Shown here: positions 55,111 through 64,000 of the stretch, in pieces | How positions within the stretch are numbered: the stretch's first letter is position 1 | Layout: every line of letters begins with the position of its first letter | Assembly (NCBI GenBank): GCA_027257055.1 | Contig: JAPVLO010000115.1 | Coordinates: 682,001-746,000 of the forward strand | Source: Cephalopachus bancanus | Taxonomy: Eukaryota > Chordata > Mammalia > Primates > Tarsiidae | Length of the DNA: 64,000 bases | Direction of reading: 5' to 3' | Program-made: the position numbers and the translations under genes | Notes under the pieces: model-generated | What the model was told of the DNA's origin: nothing | The model's input: the letters and a program-made list of their open reading frames with translations, nothing else | Database searches by the model: none

Positions 55111-55849
55111 GCTGGAGAGAGGATGTCAGGTGGACTTTGTCAGTGTTGGTATGGTGATAATATTAATGATTTGCTTTTTTTTAGTTGATATATATGATTT
55201 TCAAAAATAATCCTTTTCTGCTGAAGTTTAGATTGTTAAAATTTTCCATCAGTTAAAATTTTCCATCACTTAAAGACACAGTGATTTAGAAAACATTAAT
55301 CTAGAGACTGTTCCATTCAATTATAAAATCAAAGTACTGGTGTCATTTGAGTGGACATTTGGTAACATAACAAAGTGTAGAAGAGTTGCTACTTGTTGCA
55401 TTTTAAGTAAAACTCATACTCTATGACTATACCCTTTCCTGATAAACTTGTTAGACTAATGTTATTTTGCAGGGATGGCCAATATCATGACCATAATATT
55501 TTACCAATAATTTTTCAGTAAATTAATGTTAAGAACCTGTAGAAGAACACAAAATGAAATATAATCGGATTGGTTTTCACTAATGAAGCAATAAATTACT
55601 TCATTTTGAGAGTACTTCTGAGCAATTACCTCTGCTAAATGACGTTTTCACCAATTAATGGGGTTAATACCTACCTAGTTTCTGTCAGTGAAAATTCATT
55701 GACGTGATAAATGCAAGGCCTCTCTTCTGTGATAAAATTCACTTGATAAACAGAAACCAACATCAGTTTAGAGGAGAGAAACAGACAAAAAACTGAGGAC
55801 TTTTTGACTTAGTTCTACTGATATTGCTGAAGTTAATTGTTCTTTTCAG

Positions 55850-56032
55850 GATGTCAGAGGAAGAAGAAAGTCTCTTATCACCGTGTTCTTTCCTTATTTT
55901 CCCATTCATTCAAGTGGAAAAGTACTATTAATCCCTCAAAATTTGTCTCTGCTGTGCTCACCAGTGATTCCTATTGACTGTCATGGCCAGTGCGTTTTGA
56001 CTTCTTTAGTTGGCACTAGTTTGGAAGCTCAG
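55850..56032 (+). other. possible cryptic or poison exon in FAM13B intron
   Basis: A non-repetitive block bounded by a good acceptor (TTGTTCTTTTCAG|G) and a GTACAG donor, 183 nt, between two real coding exons. Read in the phase set by the upstream exon it is open for about 43 codons and then meets TGA, so inclusion would truncate FAM13B inside the RhoGAP domain. No homology recognised. It may be chance; listed because both splice signals and the open frame coincide. Confidence 0.2.
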
Positions 56033-56350
56033 GTACAGTCATGCAAGAGGGAGTACGAGGAGAATTAAAAAAAAAAATAGAGAATTGGGGCCAATGAGTA
56101 ATAGGTGAGGAAAACATCCTCCAGCAATTGAGGGATTGATTTCCTTTTTTCCTGGGCTCTCTCTCCTGTTCTGCTCCACTTAATAAGTGAATGCAAAGCC
56201 CTAAGGCATTTGGCCTCTAGTAGAGGAAGTAAAGAGGTTTTGAATTGTTCTAGTAAAAGGTGATGTGGGTGGAGTAATGTGAACCTGGCAAAATATCTGA
56301 GCTTTGCTATTTTGCTTTATTAAAAAAAAACCTGTCATTATTTTTTATAG

Positions 56351-56528
56351 ATTATAATAATGAAGATGAATTTGGAAGAAAGTTGAGGTTCCTCTTACAA
56401 CAGCTTCCACCTGTTAATTACAGTTTGTTAAAGTTTCTGTGTAGATTCTTAGCCAACGTAGCATCACATCATGAAGAGATTTGGTCTGCAAATTCTTTGG
56501 CTGCTGTCTTTGGTCCAGATGTCTTCCA
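56351..56528 (+). CDS. FAM13B: FAM13B coding exon, RhoGAP C-terminal helices
   Basis: 178 nt, acceptor TTTTATAG|ATTA, donor TTCCA|GTAAGT, phase 1 in and 2 out, residues 124-182. It encodes the helices containing [16 protein letters not shown] and the conserved [12 protein letters not shown] block, which retains the Asn of the RhoGAP N-x-L-A-x-x-F-G-P signature used for binding the GTPase. The frame runs straight through the joins on both sides, which confirms the exon edges. Confidence 0.94.
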
Positions 56529-56639
56529 GTAAGTTGTTTATAATTTTTTTTGTTTAATTAAAAAAAAATTTGATTTGTGAAATCTAATCATGTAGTCTCC
56601 CAAGGATCATAGGCATCATAGGTTGCTTGATGAACCATT

Positions 56640-56780
56640 ATTTTTTATAGTAGATCTGATTAATCCTCACAGCATTTTTGTGAACAGAGTACAAATTAGG
56701 TAGATCTTATAGATGGGAAAACTGAGACACAGAATGATGACATAAATTGCTCAGGTTCATAAAGTGACTCATTCGTTGTC
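56640..56780 (+). repeat. MIR, directly upstream of the last coding exon seen
   Basis: ATAGATGGGAAAACTGAGAC and TTGCTCAGGTTCATAAAGTG are MIR phrases. Confidence 0.75.
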
Positions 56781-56841
56781 TTCTAACCTTACCTGTGATT
56801 GAGCTAAGAACTCTCAGTACAATTTGGACTTTTATTCTTAG

Positions 56842-56983
56842 CATTTACACAGATGTGGAAGATATGAAAGAACAAGAAATAATAAGCAGGATAATGGCTG
56901 GACTTCTGGAAAACTACTATGAGTTTTTTGAGAATGAAGAGGAAGATTTTTCATCTAATGATTTGAGTTCAATTACTGAACAG
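56842..56983 (+). CDS. FAM13B: FAM13B coding exon, end of RhoGAP domain and acidic linker
   Basis: 142 nt, acceptor TATTCTTAG|CATT, donor GAACAG|GTGAGA, phase 2 in and 0 out, residues 183-230. The split codon CA|C restores His, then [12 protein letters not shown], the last RhoGAP helix ([13 protein letters not shown]) and an acidic, Ser-rich stretch ([11 protein letters not shown]). The next exon is not in the remaining 7 kb, so the downstream intron is at least that long. Confidence 0.94.
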
Positions 56984-57928
56984 GTGAGAATATTTTAAAT
57001 ATTCTGTTTGGAGAGAATTTTTTTTAAAGGATAATATGCTCTTAAAGCCTTAACACAAACTTATGTGGAATTTAAGTACTGAACTAAAAGTAATTCTTTT
57101 GGTTATTATGTGTTACAGCAGGTAACACATCTGTGTAGTATGTGTATATGATTAAACTTCCTCAATAACTTGGGTAATAAGGAAAAGGCATTGAATGAGA
57201 GTATATGGTAGAGATTTTTTTGGTATGTGTTTATTTTTCTGTTAACTTAAGCATTGTTATTTTTTAAGAATAGTGCAGTTTTTTTTTTTTTGCAAAGAAA
57301 CTGTGCTGACATAGAGAAAGGTAGGCAAAGGGTAAGAAATTTAAGATAGAAGAAAATATTTAGTAAAAACTTAAAATTTTGAAGTTTTTCTTACTAAAAT
57401 AGCAAGTCAACTTAATAGTGCAATCATCGTAATTAATGTGAGGTGTCTGGAGGTTAATAGTTTAGGTGGCAGATCATTTTTTAATTCTGGTGACTCTAGA
57501 ATGTTAGAATCTATTTCTGAGAATACGTTATAATCTCGTGTTGATACTGCTATGCCTTGATACTTGAGATTGTATTGTACAAGGCTTCTAGTTACTTTCT
57601 CCTTTATGAAATGTCAGTATTGATGCTGAGTAACCGCAGTGTATTGTAAAGGCACATTAGTCTAGACTGCTGAGGTTTAAAAATTGTGATTTATGTGGAG
57701 GTTTTTCTTCTGAAACTACACGAAGTAGTTTGCCACCAAACTTATATGAGGTTCCAAGTTATGAAGTAACTTAGATTTTTGAATTTGGGGTGGGACTGCT
57801 ACTTTTTTTTTAAATGAATAATCATCTTGTTAAAAAAATATAGAGTATACTGTCTTACTACCTCCCATACTCGCTTTTTTCCTGTCCCCTTTCCCTCCCT
57901 TCATTGGTTTTTGTTTTTCCAGAGTTTT
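56984..57928. other. start of the last intron in the window
   Basis: AT-rich, no recognised repeat or exon. Confidence 0.45.
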
Positions 57929-58223
57929 TTATTTTTTATTTTTTGAGTTGGAGTCTCACTCTATCACCCAGACTGGAGTGCAGTGGTCCACACATGGCCA
58001 CCACAGCCTTGGCCTGCTGGGCATGGGCGATCTTTCTGTCTCAGCCTTCCAGGTAGCTGGAACCACAGGCAGGTGCCCCATGCCCAGCTAATTTTTTGAT
58101 TTATTATGGAGATGAAGTCTTGCCAAGTTCCCTAGGTTGGTCTTGAACCTTTGGACTCAGGCAGTTCTCTTGCCTCAGCCTCCCAAAGTACTGGGATTAT
58201 AAGCCTGAGCCACCGCATGGAGC
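57929..58223 (-). repeat. Alu, older lemur type, antisense
   Basis: TTTCCAGAGTTTTTT flanks it on both sides. Confidence 0.93.
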
Positions 58224-58253
58224 TTTCCAGAGTTTTTTTAAAAAGCAAATACA

Positions 58254-58547
58254 GCTGGGCTCGGTGGCTCAGCCTGTAATCCCGTGCCTTTGGGAGGCTG
58301 AGGTGAGTGGATTGCCTGAGCCCGCGGGTTCGAGACCCGCCTAGGCAGGCGAGACCTCATCTCTACAATAAAATAAAAAGATTAGCCGGGCATGGTAGCG
58401 CGCGCCTGTAATTCCGGCTACTCGGAAGGCTGAGGCGGAAGGATCGCCAGAGCCCAGCAGGTGGAGGCTGCGGTGACCGGGAGTGGCCACTGCACTCCAG
58501 TCTGGGTGACAGAATGAGACTCCAACTCAAAAAAAAAAAAACAAAAA
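58254..58547 (+). repeat. Alu, young lemur type, sense
   Basis: Carries GCCTAGGCAGGCGAGACC, an intermediate of the GGGCAGCGAGAC deletion; AAAGCAAATACA duplicated on each side. Confidence 0.95.
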
Positions 58548-58625
58548 AAAGCAAATACAAGTAAATATTTACTCACAGTTTAACAAGAAAGTAGCATACC
58601 ATATACACTGTTCTGCCCCTCGTTT

Positions 58626-58914
58626 TTTCTTTTTTTTTTTGAGTTGGGGTCTCACTCTGGCGCCCAGGCTGGAGTGCAGTATGGCACGCTCACGGCCACC
58701 GAAGCCTCGACCTGCTGGGCTCAGGTGATCCTTCTGCCTCAGCCTTCCAAGTAGCTGGAATCATGCCACCACACCCGGCTAATTTTTTGATTTATTGTAG
58801 AGATGAGGTCTCACCAATTTGCCCAGGCTAGTCTCGAACCCATGGGCTCAGGTAATCCTTTCACCTCAGCCTCCCCAAGTGCTGGGATTATAGGTGTGAA
58901 CCACTGCACCTGGC
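58626..58914 (-). repeat. Alu, lemur type, antisense
   Basis: CTGCCCCTCGTTTT before and CTGCCCCTTGTTTT after. Confidence 0.94.
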
Positions 58915-59677
58915 CTGCCCCTTGTTTTCTGTAATCAGTTAACAGTGTACCTTGGACATCTTTTCTTGTTAGACTATAGAGAGTGCATTCTTTTGTTTTT
59001 ACATCTGCATACTTTTTAAAAATTGTGTAGATAGAACATTATAACTTATTTTATTTATAATATCAGCTCTACCTGAAAAGATGATGGTACATTCTGGTTT
59101 TCTCAGAATGGTCTTGGTTTATATCTGCTTCTGGTGTAATATTTGATAGCTCCCTTATCACTCCCTTATCCAGTTTTGGAGGATAAATTATATGGTTGCA
59201 CTATTTATTGTTAGACATTTGGTTTGCTTCCCTTTGTTTGCTGTGAGATTATAAAGTAGTATCTCTTGAGAGGTGGTTTATCATTCAGGTTTTCATTAGT
59301 TCTGATGGTTCTTATATCTGATTATATGAATTAGGAGTTTTATTTTTTAGGTAGTCCAAATTCTATTTAAAGGAATTTCTATTCTTACTAAGTATTAGCC
59401 ATTAAAAAAATGTCTGTACATTTATAAACTTTTATGGGAAATATTTTTAAATATTTAAGGTTTGTTCCCTCCTCATTTTTTCATGTTTTCTTCATGCAAG
59501 TATTTTTATCTTTGTCTGATATTCCCTCCATCTTTTCCTTTTTTCCTCCTTCCTTCCTTCTCTCTTCTTCTTCTTCTTCTTCCCTTTCTTTCCCTCTGTC
59601 TTCCAAGTCTCAGGAACTTTAAAGAAACAGTAACAGATATCAGATTACAGCTTGCAGTGTGTAAACCGAGGATTAAA

Positions 59678-59709
<32 letters not shown>

Positions 59710-59918
59710 CACTAAGTAAATTAAGGGGGTAGATTTTGGGGCCTGAATCAGTGATGCACCTAACTTTTGGCACATTTTTTTGGGGGGTTCTAATTACCAT
59801 ATACAGTTCTTGACTTAAAAACTTGGTTAAAATAAAGAACTGATACATCTTTTCAAAAGTATTTTTGCTTGAAAGAAAATGACAAAAAGAGGTCTAGTAG
59901 ATAGATATGCCTTAAACT
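58915..59918. other. intron, AT-rich; polypyrimidine tract and (TG)13
   Basis: 58980-59410 has L1M-like wording (GTTTGCTTCCCTTTG). Polypyrimidine run 59523-59603 with (TTC)n, and (TG)n at 59684-59709. Confidence 0.6.
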
Positions 59919-60211
59919 TTTTTTTTTTTTTTTTTTTTGAGTTGGAGTCTCACTCTGTCGCCCAGACTGGAGTGCAGTGGCCGCTCCTGGCCACCGCAGC
60001 TTCGCCTGCTGGGCTCCGGCGATCCTTCCGCCTCAGCCTTCCGAGTAGCTGGAATTACAGGCATGCGCTACCACGCCCAGCTGATTTTTTGATTTATTGT
60101 AGAGATGAGGTCTCGCTGCCCAGGTGGGTCTCAAACCCGCGGGCTCAGGCAATCCACTCACCTCAGCCTCCCAAAGGCGCGGGATTACAGGCTGAGCCAC
60201 CGAGCCCGACC
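59919..60211 (-). repeat. Alu, youngest lemur subfamily, antisense
   Basis: GTCTCGCTGCCCAGGTGGG; GCCTTAAACTTTT duplicated around it. Confidence 0.96.
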
Positions 60212-60367
60212 GCCTTAAACTTTTAACGTCTTCCAATTCTCATAAGAAATCTCATCTGTTGCAGAATTCTTCATGCCACTTTTCTTTAAATTATGTTTTA
60301 GTTCAATGATTTATTAAAAAAATAAAACTACCACTCAAAGTGAAATAGTGTACATGTGTTTGTGTAA

Positions 60368-60676
60368 TTTTTTTTTTTTTTTTTTTTTTGAGTTGGAGTC
60401 TCAGTCTGTCGCCCAGACTGGAGTGCAGTGGCACGCTCCCGGCCACCGCAGCCTTGACCTGCTGGGCTCTAGCGATCCTTCTGCCTCAGCCTTCCAAGTA
60501 GCTGGAACTACAGGCGTACGCTACCATGCCCGGCTAATTTTTTTTTTTTTTTGATGTATTGTACAGATGAGGTCTCACCAAGTTGCCCAGGCAGGTCTTG
60601 ACCCATGGACTTAGGCAGTCCACTCACCTCAGCCTCCCAAAGCGTGGGATTACAGGCTGAGCCACGGAGCCCGGCT
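60368..60676 (-). repeat. Alu, lemur type, antisense, beside a T26 run
   Basis: Full length; followed at 60681-60706 by 26 T residues, perhaps the tail of another, lost insertion. Confidence 0.94.
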
Positions 60677-60973
60677 TCAATTTTTTTTTTTTTTTTTTTT
60701 TTTTTTACATTTCTACGATGATTTGACTTGTAAGAACCGGTGATGCCTATTTAATGTTTATATCTTGACTCTGTAAAGTTTGCAGGGTGTGCCTTGATTA
60801 TGATTTATATTGTGGTATAATTCTTTAATGTTTTTATTATGCTATGGTTTCCTTATGTTTGTTGAGATATATCTATATCACCCATGTATTGCATTAGTAT
60901 TTTTGTATTTTTTTAGGCACTAGAAAAACAGAATATGTTGTGCTTTACTTTAAATAGAATGGTGGTTAAATTA

Positions 60974-61268
60974 AGCAGTGACTCATGCCTGTAATCCCAG
61001 TGCTTTGGGAGATGGAGGCAAGAGGATTGCCTAAGCCCAGGGTTCAAGACCAGCCTGGGCAACATGGTGAGACTTTTTCTCTATAATACATAAAAAAATT
61101 AGCCAGGCGTGGTAGTGCCCGCCTGTGGTTCCAGCTACTTGGAAGGCTGAGATAGAAGGATTGCCTGAGCCCAGCAGGTTGAGGCTGCGGTGGTCGTGAG
61201 TGTTCCACTGCATTCCAACCTGGGCAACAGTGAGACTTAAACTCAAAAAAAAAAAAAAAAAAAAAAAA
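60974..61268 (+). repeat. Alu, older type, sense
   Basis: Left edge eroded (AAGCAGTGACTCATGCC); A-rich end 61244-61268. Confidence 0.9.
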
Positions 61269-61630
61269 GTAAGCAACACCAGGAGGTAATGTTGAATTCT
61301 GCGTATTTGCTCATGGGCAGAAAAGAGGATGTTAGATTATTGAACTATAGAGTAGTATAGTGGGTCCTGAGAGACTTGTATATTTACCTTGACTCATGTT
61401 GCTAATTATCAGAATCTATTTTTTAATCTATTTTTATTATATTTCTGGATTATAAGTGAGTTACAAGTAACAAAAGTATAGATTTATGAAGCTTTAAAAA
61501 AAAAAAAGTGGATTTGATAACTTCAGTTTGATTTGTGGGACAGAATAGATAAGGTATTTGAATGAAAATAAAGTATCTTCAAACTCAGCACAATTTGGTT
61601 GGGTTCTTAAGTTGGCCTAACTTGAATGCT

Positions 61631-61920
61631 TTTTTTTTTGAGTTAGAGTCTCACTTCGTCAGCCAGGCTGATGGAGTACAGTGGCACACTCACAGCCACC
61701 CCAGTGTTGACCTGCTGGGCTCTGGCGATCCTTCTGCCTCAGCCTTCCAAGTAGTTGGAACTACAGGTACGCATTACCATGCCCAGCTAATTTTTTATTT
61801 ATTGTAGAGATGCGGTCTCACCAAGTTGCCCGGGCTGGTCTCAAACCCGCAGGCTCAGGCAATCCACTTGCCTCAGCCTCTCATGGTGCTTGGATTACAG
61901 GTTGATCCACCGAACCTGGC
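61631..61920 (-). repeat. Alu, lemur type, antisense
   Basis: TAACTTGAATGCTTTT left, TAACTTAAATGCTTTT right. Confidence 0.94.
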
Positions 61921-62803
61921 TAACTTAAATGCTTTTAATGATTTATCCACATTTAAAGATGTGGGTTAACCTGGCTTATCTTGGCAGTGCTTTGATTTTT
62001 CTCCTAATTTTGACATTTGAGGGAAGCAAAGTTTATCCAGCACTTTCTTTTTAGAATTTCATCCCCTAAATGCAAGTATTTGGCTGTTAGAAACTTCTTG
62101 AGATAGTAGATATTTTTATTAATAGTATGAGATAGATAGATGGCTGGAGACAACGAATAGGGAAGGAGTGTTTGAGAGATGACCCAGAGTTAGTTGTACT
62201 TTGTGTGGGTTCCTTAAATGAATGAGAATCCAGTAGAATGATTTGAAGATGGAGGTGATAATTGTGTTTCTTTATACGTTTGAGAAGGCAGGTAGCAGCG
62301 TTCTCCACAAGCTGGAGTCTGGAGAGCAGGCATTTCACGAGGCCCTAGAGAAGGGAATTACAGCTGTCAAAGAAAGAAGAGATGTAAGTATGGATGAGGG
62401 TTTTCCCTAAGTGGAATTGAGGCAGCTGCATATATAGGGCAAGTTCAAAATAACTTGTGAACAGAATAGAGCAAAAGGTCAAGTTGGCAAAGAGAGGGTC
62501 AAGAAGAACTTTTGAAGATTAGTGTGGGGTGAGAGTATTTTAATCAAAGACTTTAATGTTTACTCTTGCTCAGAAATACTGAGTCAATTCTTAGCTATAT
62601 TGGGAAGCCTGGGAGTTGGGAGGGTAGAGAAGAACATCCACAGGGAGTTGTTCGTGTTGTATCTTGATGATTATTGGTGAAAATACTAGAGAATGTCTTT
62701 TGCTTTCCATAAGGCTTATTGAATTAAATATATTCAATATAGTTAAGTATAAGGCTTTCATAGTTCATATGAGCTATTGACTATAGACACACAATGATTT
62801 TCT
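61921..62803. other. intron, probably old LINE scrap plus unassigned sequence
   Basis: 62140-62420 (GAATGATTTGAAGATGGAGG and similar) looks like a degraded L2/L1 but is not assignable by eye. Confidence 0.35.
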
Positions 62804-63069
62804 TTTTCTTTTTGAATTGGAGTTTTACTCAGTTGCCCAGGCTGGAGTGCAATGGCTCCCTCATGGTCACCACAGCCTCAACCTGCTGGACCCAGGCAGT
62901 CTTTCCACCTCAGTCCTCCAAATAGCTGGAACTACAGGCATGTGCCACAATGCCCGACTAATTTTTTGATTTATTATAGAGATGAAGTCTTGAACCTGGG
63001 CTCAGACAAACCTCTTGCCTCCGCCTCCCAATGTGCTGGGATTAGAGATGTGAGCCACTGTGCCCTGGC
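62804..63069 (-). repeat. Alu, older type, antisense
   Basis: CACAATGATTTTCTT before and CACAATGATTTTTTA after; missing a segment near GAAGTCTTGAACC. Confidence 0.92.
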
Positions 63070-64000
63070 CACAATGATTTTTTAAAAGTGTAATGTAACA
63101 TATGTTAAAATATAGTATCGCTGTACCAAAAATGTGTGAACTGAAAAGTCATCTTTAAATTTTTTTTTGGTATTTTGTTGTTGTGCCCCGGCTTTTATTA
63201 ATCAGCCACAATAATTCCCATTTTATACTTCTGTTTTTGTTACCAGGTGGATATTGATTAAGTATATTCTCTTGACTGATTAATTATTAAATTATTAATA
63301 ATTCACTAATTAAATTCACTAATTATTAAATATATAGATGGGGAAAGAGGATAATTTTCCGTTTGATCCACTTTAAAACCTGATCTGTCATTTGAGGTTT
63401 TCACCTTTGTGTGCAAACCTTATCTCTCAGCTCATAACCGCTAAAGGCCAGTGATTTTCAATCTTTTTCATCACCATTATACATGATATGGGATGGATGA
63501 GGGATGACATTTATAAGCACAATGAATTAAACAGAATCTGCTACATATACTTCATACATGAAATAAATGGTTCACAAATTGATGTCATTAACTGTTATTC
63601 AAAATTACTTTTTAGTGACCCATCTGACTAGTGACCTTGATAGACCTGCGATTAAGATAGCTTCTGCTTTAGGTATTTTAGATGGTGGCTACTCTCTTAG
63701 AAAATAAGATCTGTGCTGTATAGAAATGACAATTCAAGTTATGATAGCTATTGTTTATTATGTATAGACACTGCTGAAGGACTTACATATATTAATCAAA
63801 TATGTGAGGTCTGTATACCTCTGTGAGGTGGGTCCCATAGGTAGTATAGCACTTCCATTTTATTTATATTTGTTTATTTGCAACTTCATTTTATACATAA
63901 GACTTGGAGAAGTTAAGTAAGTTGCCAAGATATAGTTAGGGGCAAGTAGAGATATGTGAATGTGGATCATTCTGCCTCTAAGGCCTGACTTTTAACTATC
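63070..64000. other. intron to the window end; MIR near 63.75-63.96 kb
   Basis: 63750-63960 shows MIR wording (ACTTCCATTTTATTTATAT, GAAGTTAAGTAAGTTGCCAAG). An AT-only TTAATTATTAAAT tangle lies at 63275-63335. No exon seen. Confidence 0.55.

Noticed and set aside
55883..56068. Independent small protein gene in the FAM13B intron
   Set aside because: Open frame of 61 codons with no features; kept only as a possible cryptic exon.
60681..60706. T26 run as a transcription terminator
   Set aside because: Best explained as a retroposon tail; Pol II genes do not use it and no Pol III gene ends there.

Overview
The window is primate nuclear DNA, most likely from a strepsirrhine and probably a lemur. 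About 70 Alu SINEs cover roughly a third of it. Most are not human-type (J/S/Y) Alus: they carry lineage-specific signatures such as GGCTCAGCCTG instead of GGCTCACGCCTG, CGCGCCTTTGG in place of CAGCACTTTGG, CTCATCTCTACAATAAATC, CCAGCAGGTCGAGG and a CCAACTCA-poly(A) end. None of the galago tRNA-type monomers was seen. The species call is inferred from Alu diagnostics only.

The one recognisable protein-coding gene is FAM13B, on the + strand, and only its 5' part is present. Its CpG-island promoter and non-coding first exon lie at about 35.2-35.8 kb. A 15.9-kb first intron follows, then a probable non-coding exon (51633-51799) carrying small upstream ORFs. Four coding exons (53332-53523, 53963-54175, 56351-56528, 56842-56983) join in consistent phases into exactly 230 codons. 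These encode the N-terminal RhoGAP-like domain, and the rest of the protein lies beyond the right edge. At the position where active RhoGAPs carry the catalytic arginine finger, this sequence has glutamine.

Bases 1-35 kb are intergenic. In human 5q31 the divergent neighbour of FAM13B is WNT8A, tens of kb away, and I see none of its exons here. This part holds a decayed mariner transposon split by two Alus (2.37-3.66 kb), an old antisense L1 shredded by Alus (23.85-27.3 kb), a solo LTR (21.4-22.1 kb), a MER20-like hAT element, two related retroposed 3' ends, a third tailed retroposon, MIR fragments, and two unassigned but motif-bearing stretches (a GC-box/CCAAT cluster near 13.0 kb and CTCF-like sites near 10.0 and 32.1 kb).

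Bases 36-64 kb are FAM13B introns. They contain an antisense L1M 3' end split by two Alus, an MLT1-like LTR, a MER5A-like element, a three-level nested Alu at 46.5-47.4 kb, alternating GT/CG and polypyrimidine tracts, and many mostly antisense Alus.

The most interesting signals are the repeated Alu insertions that reused the same target sequence at several sites, and a young Alu subfamily whose small changes bring its Pol III A and B boxes closer to the tRNA consensus. Others are the missing arginine finger, the back-to-back uORFs in the FAM13B leader, and an 80-bp retroposed transcript end bounded by a perfect 20-bp duplication. I found no unknown protein system, RNA gene cluster or CRISPR-like array.
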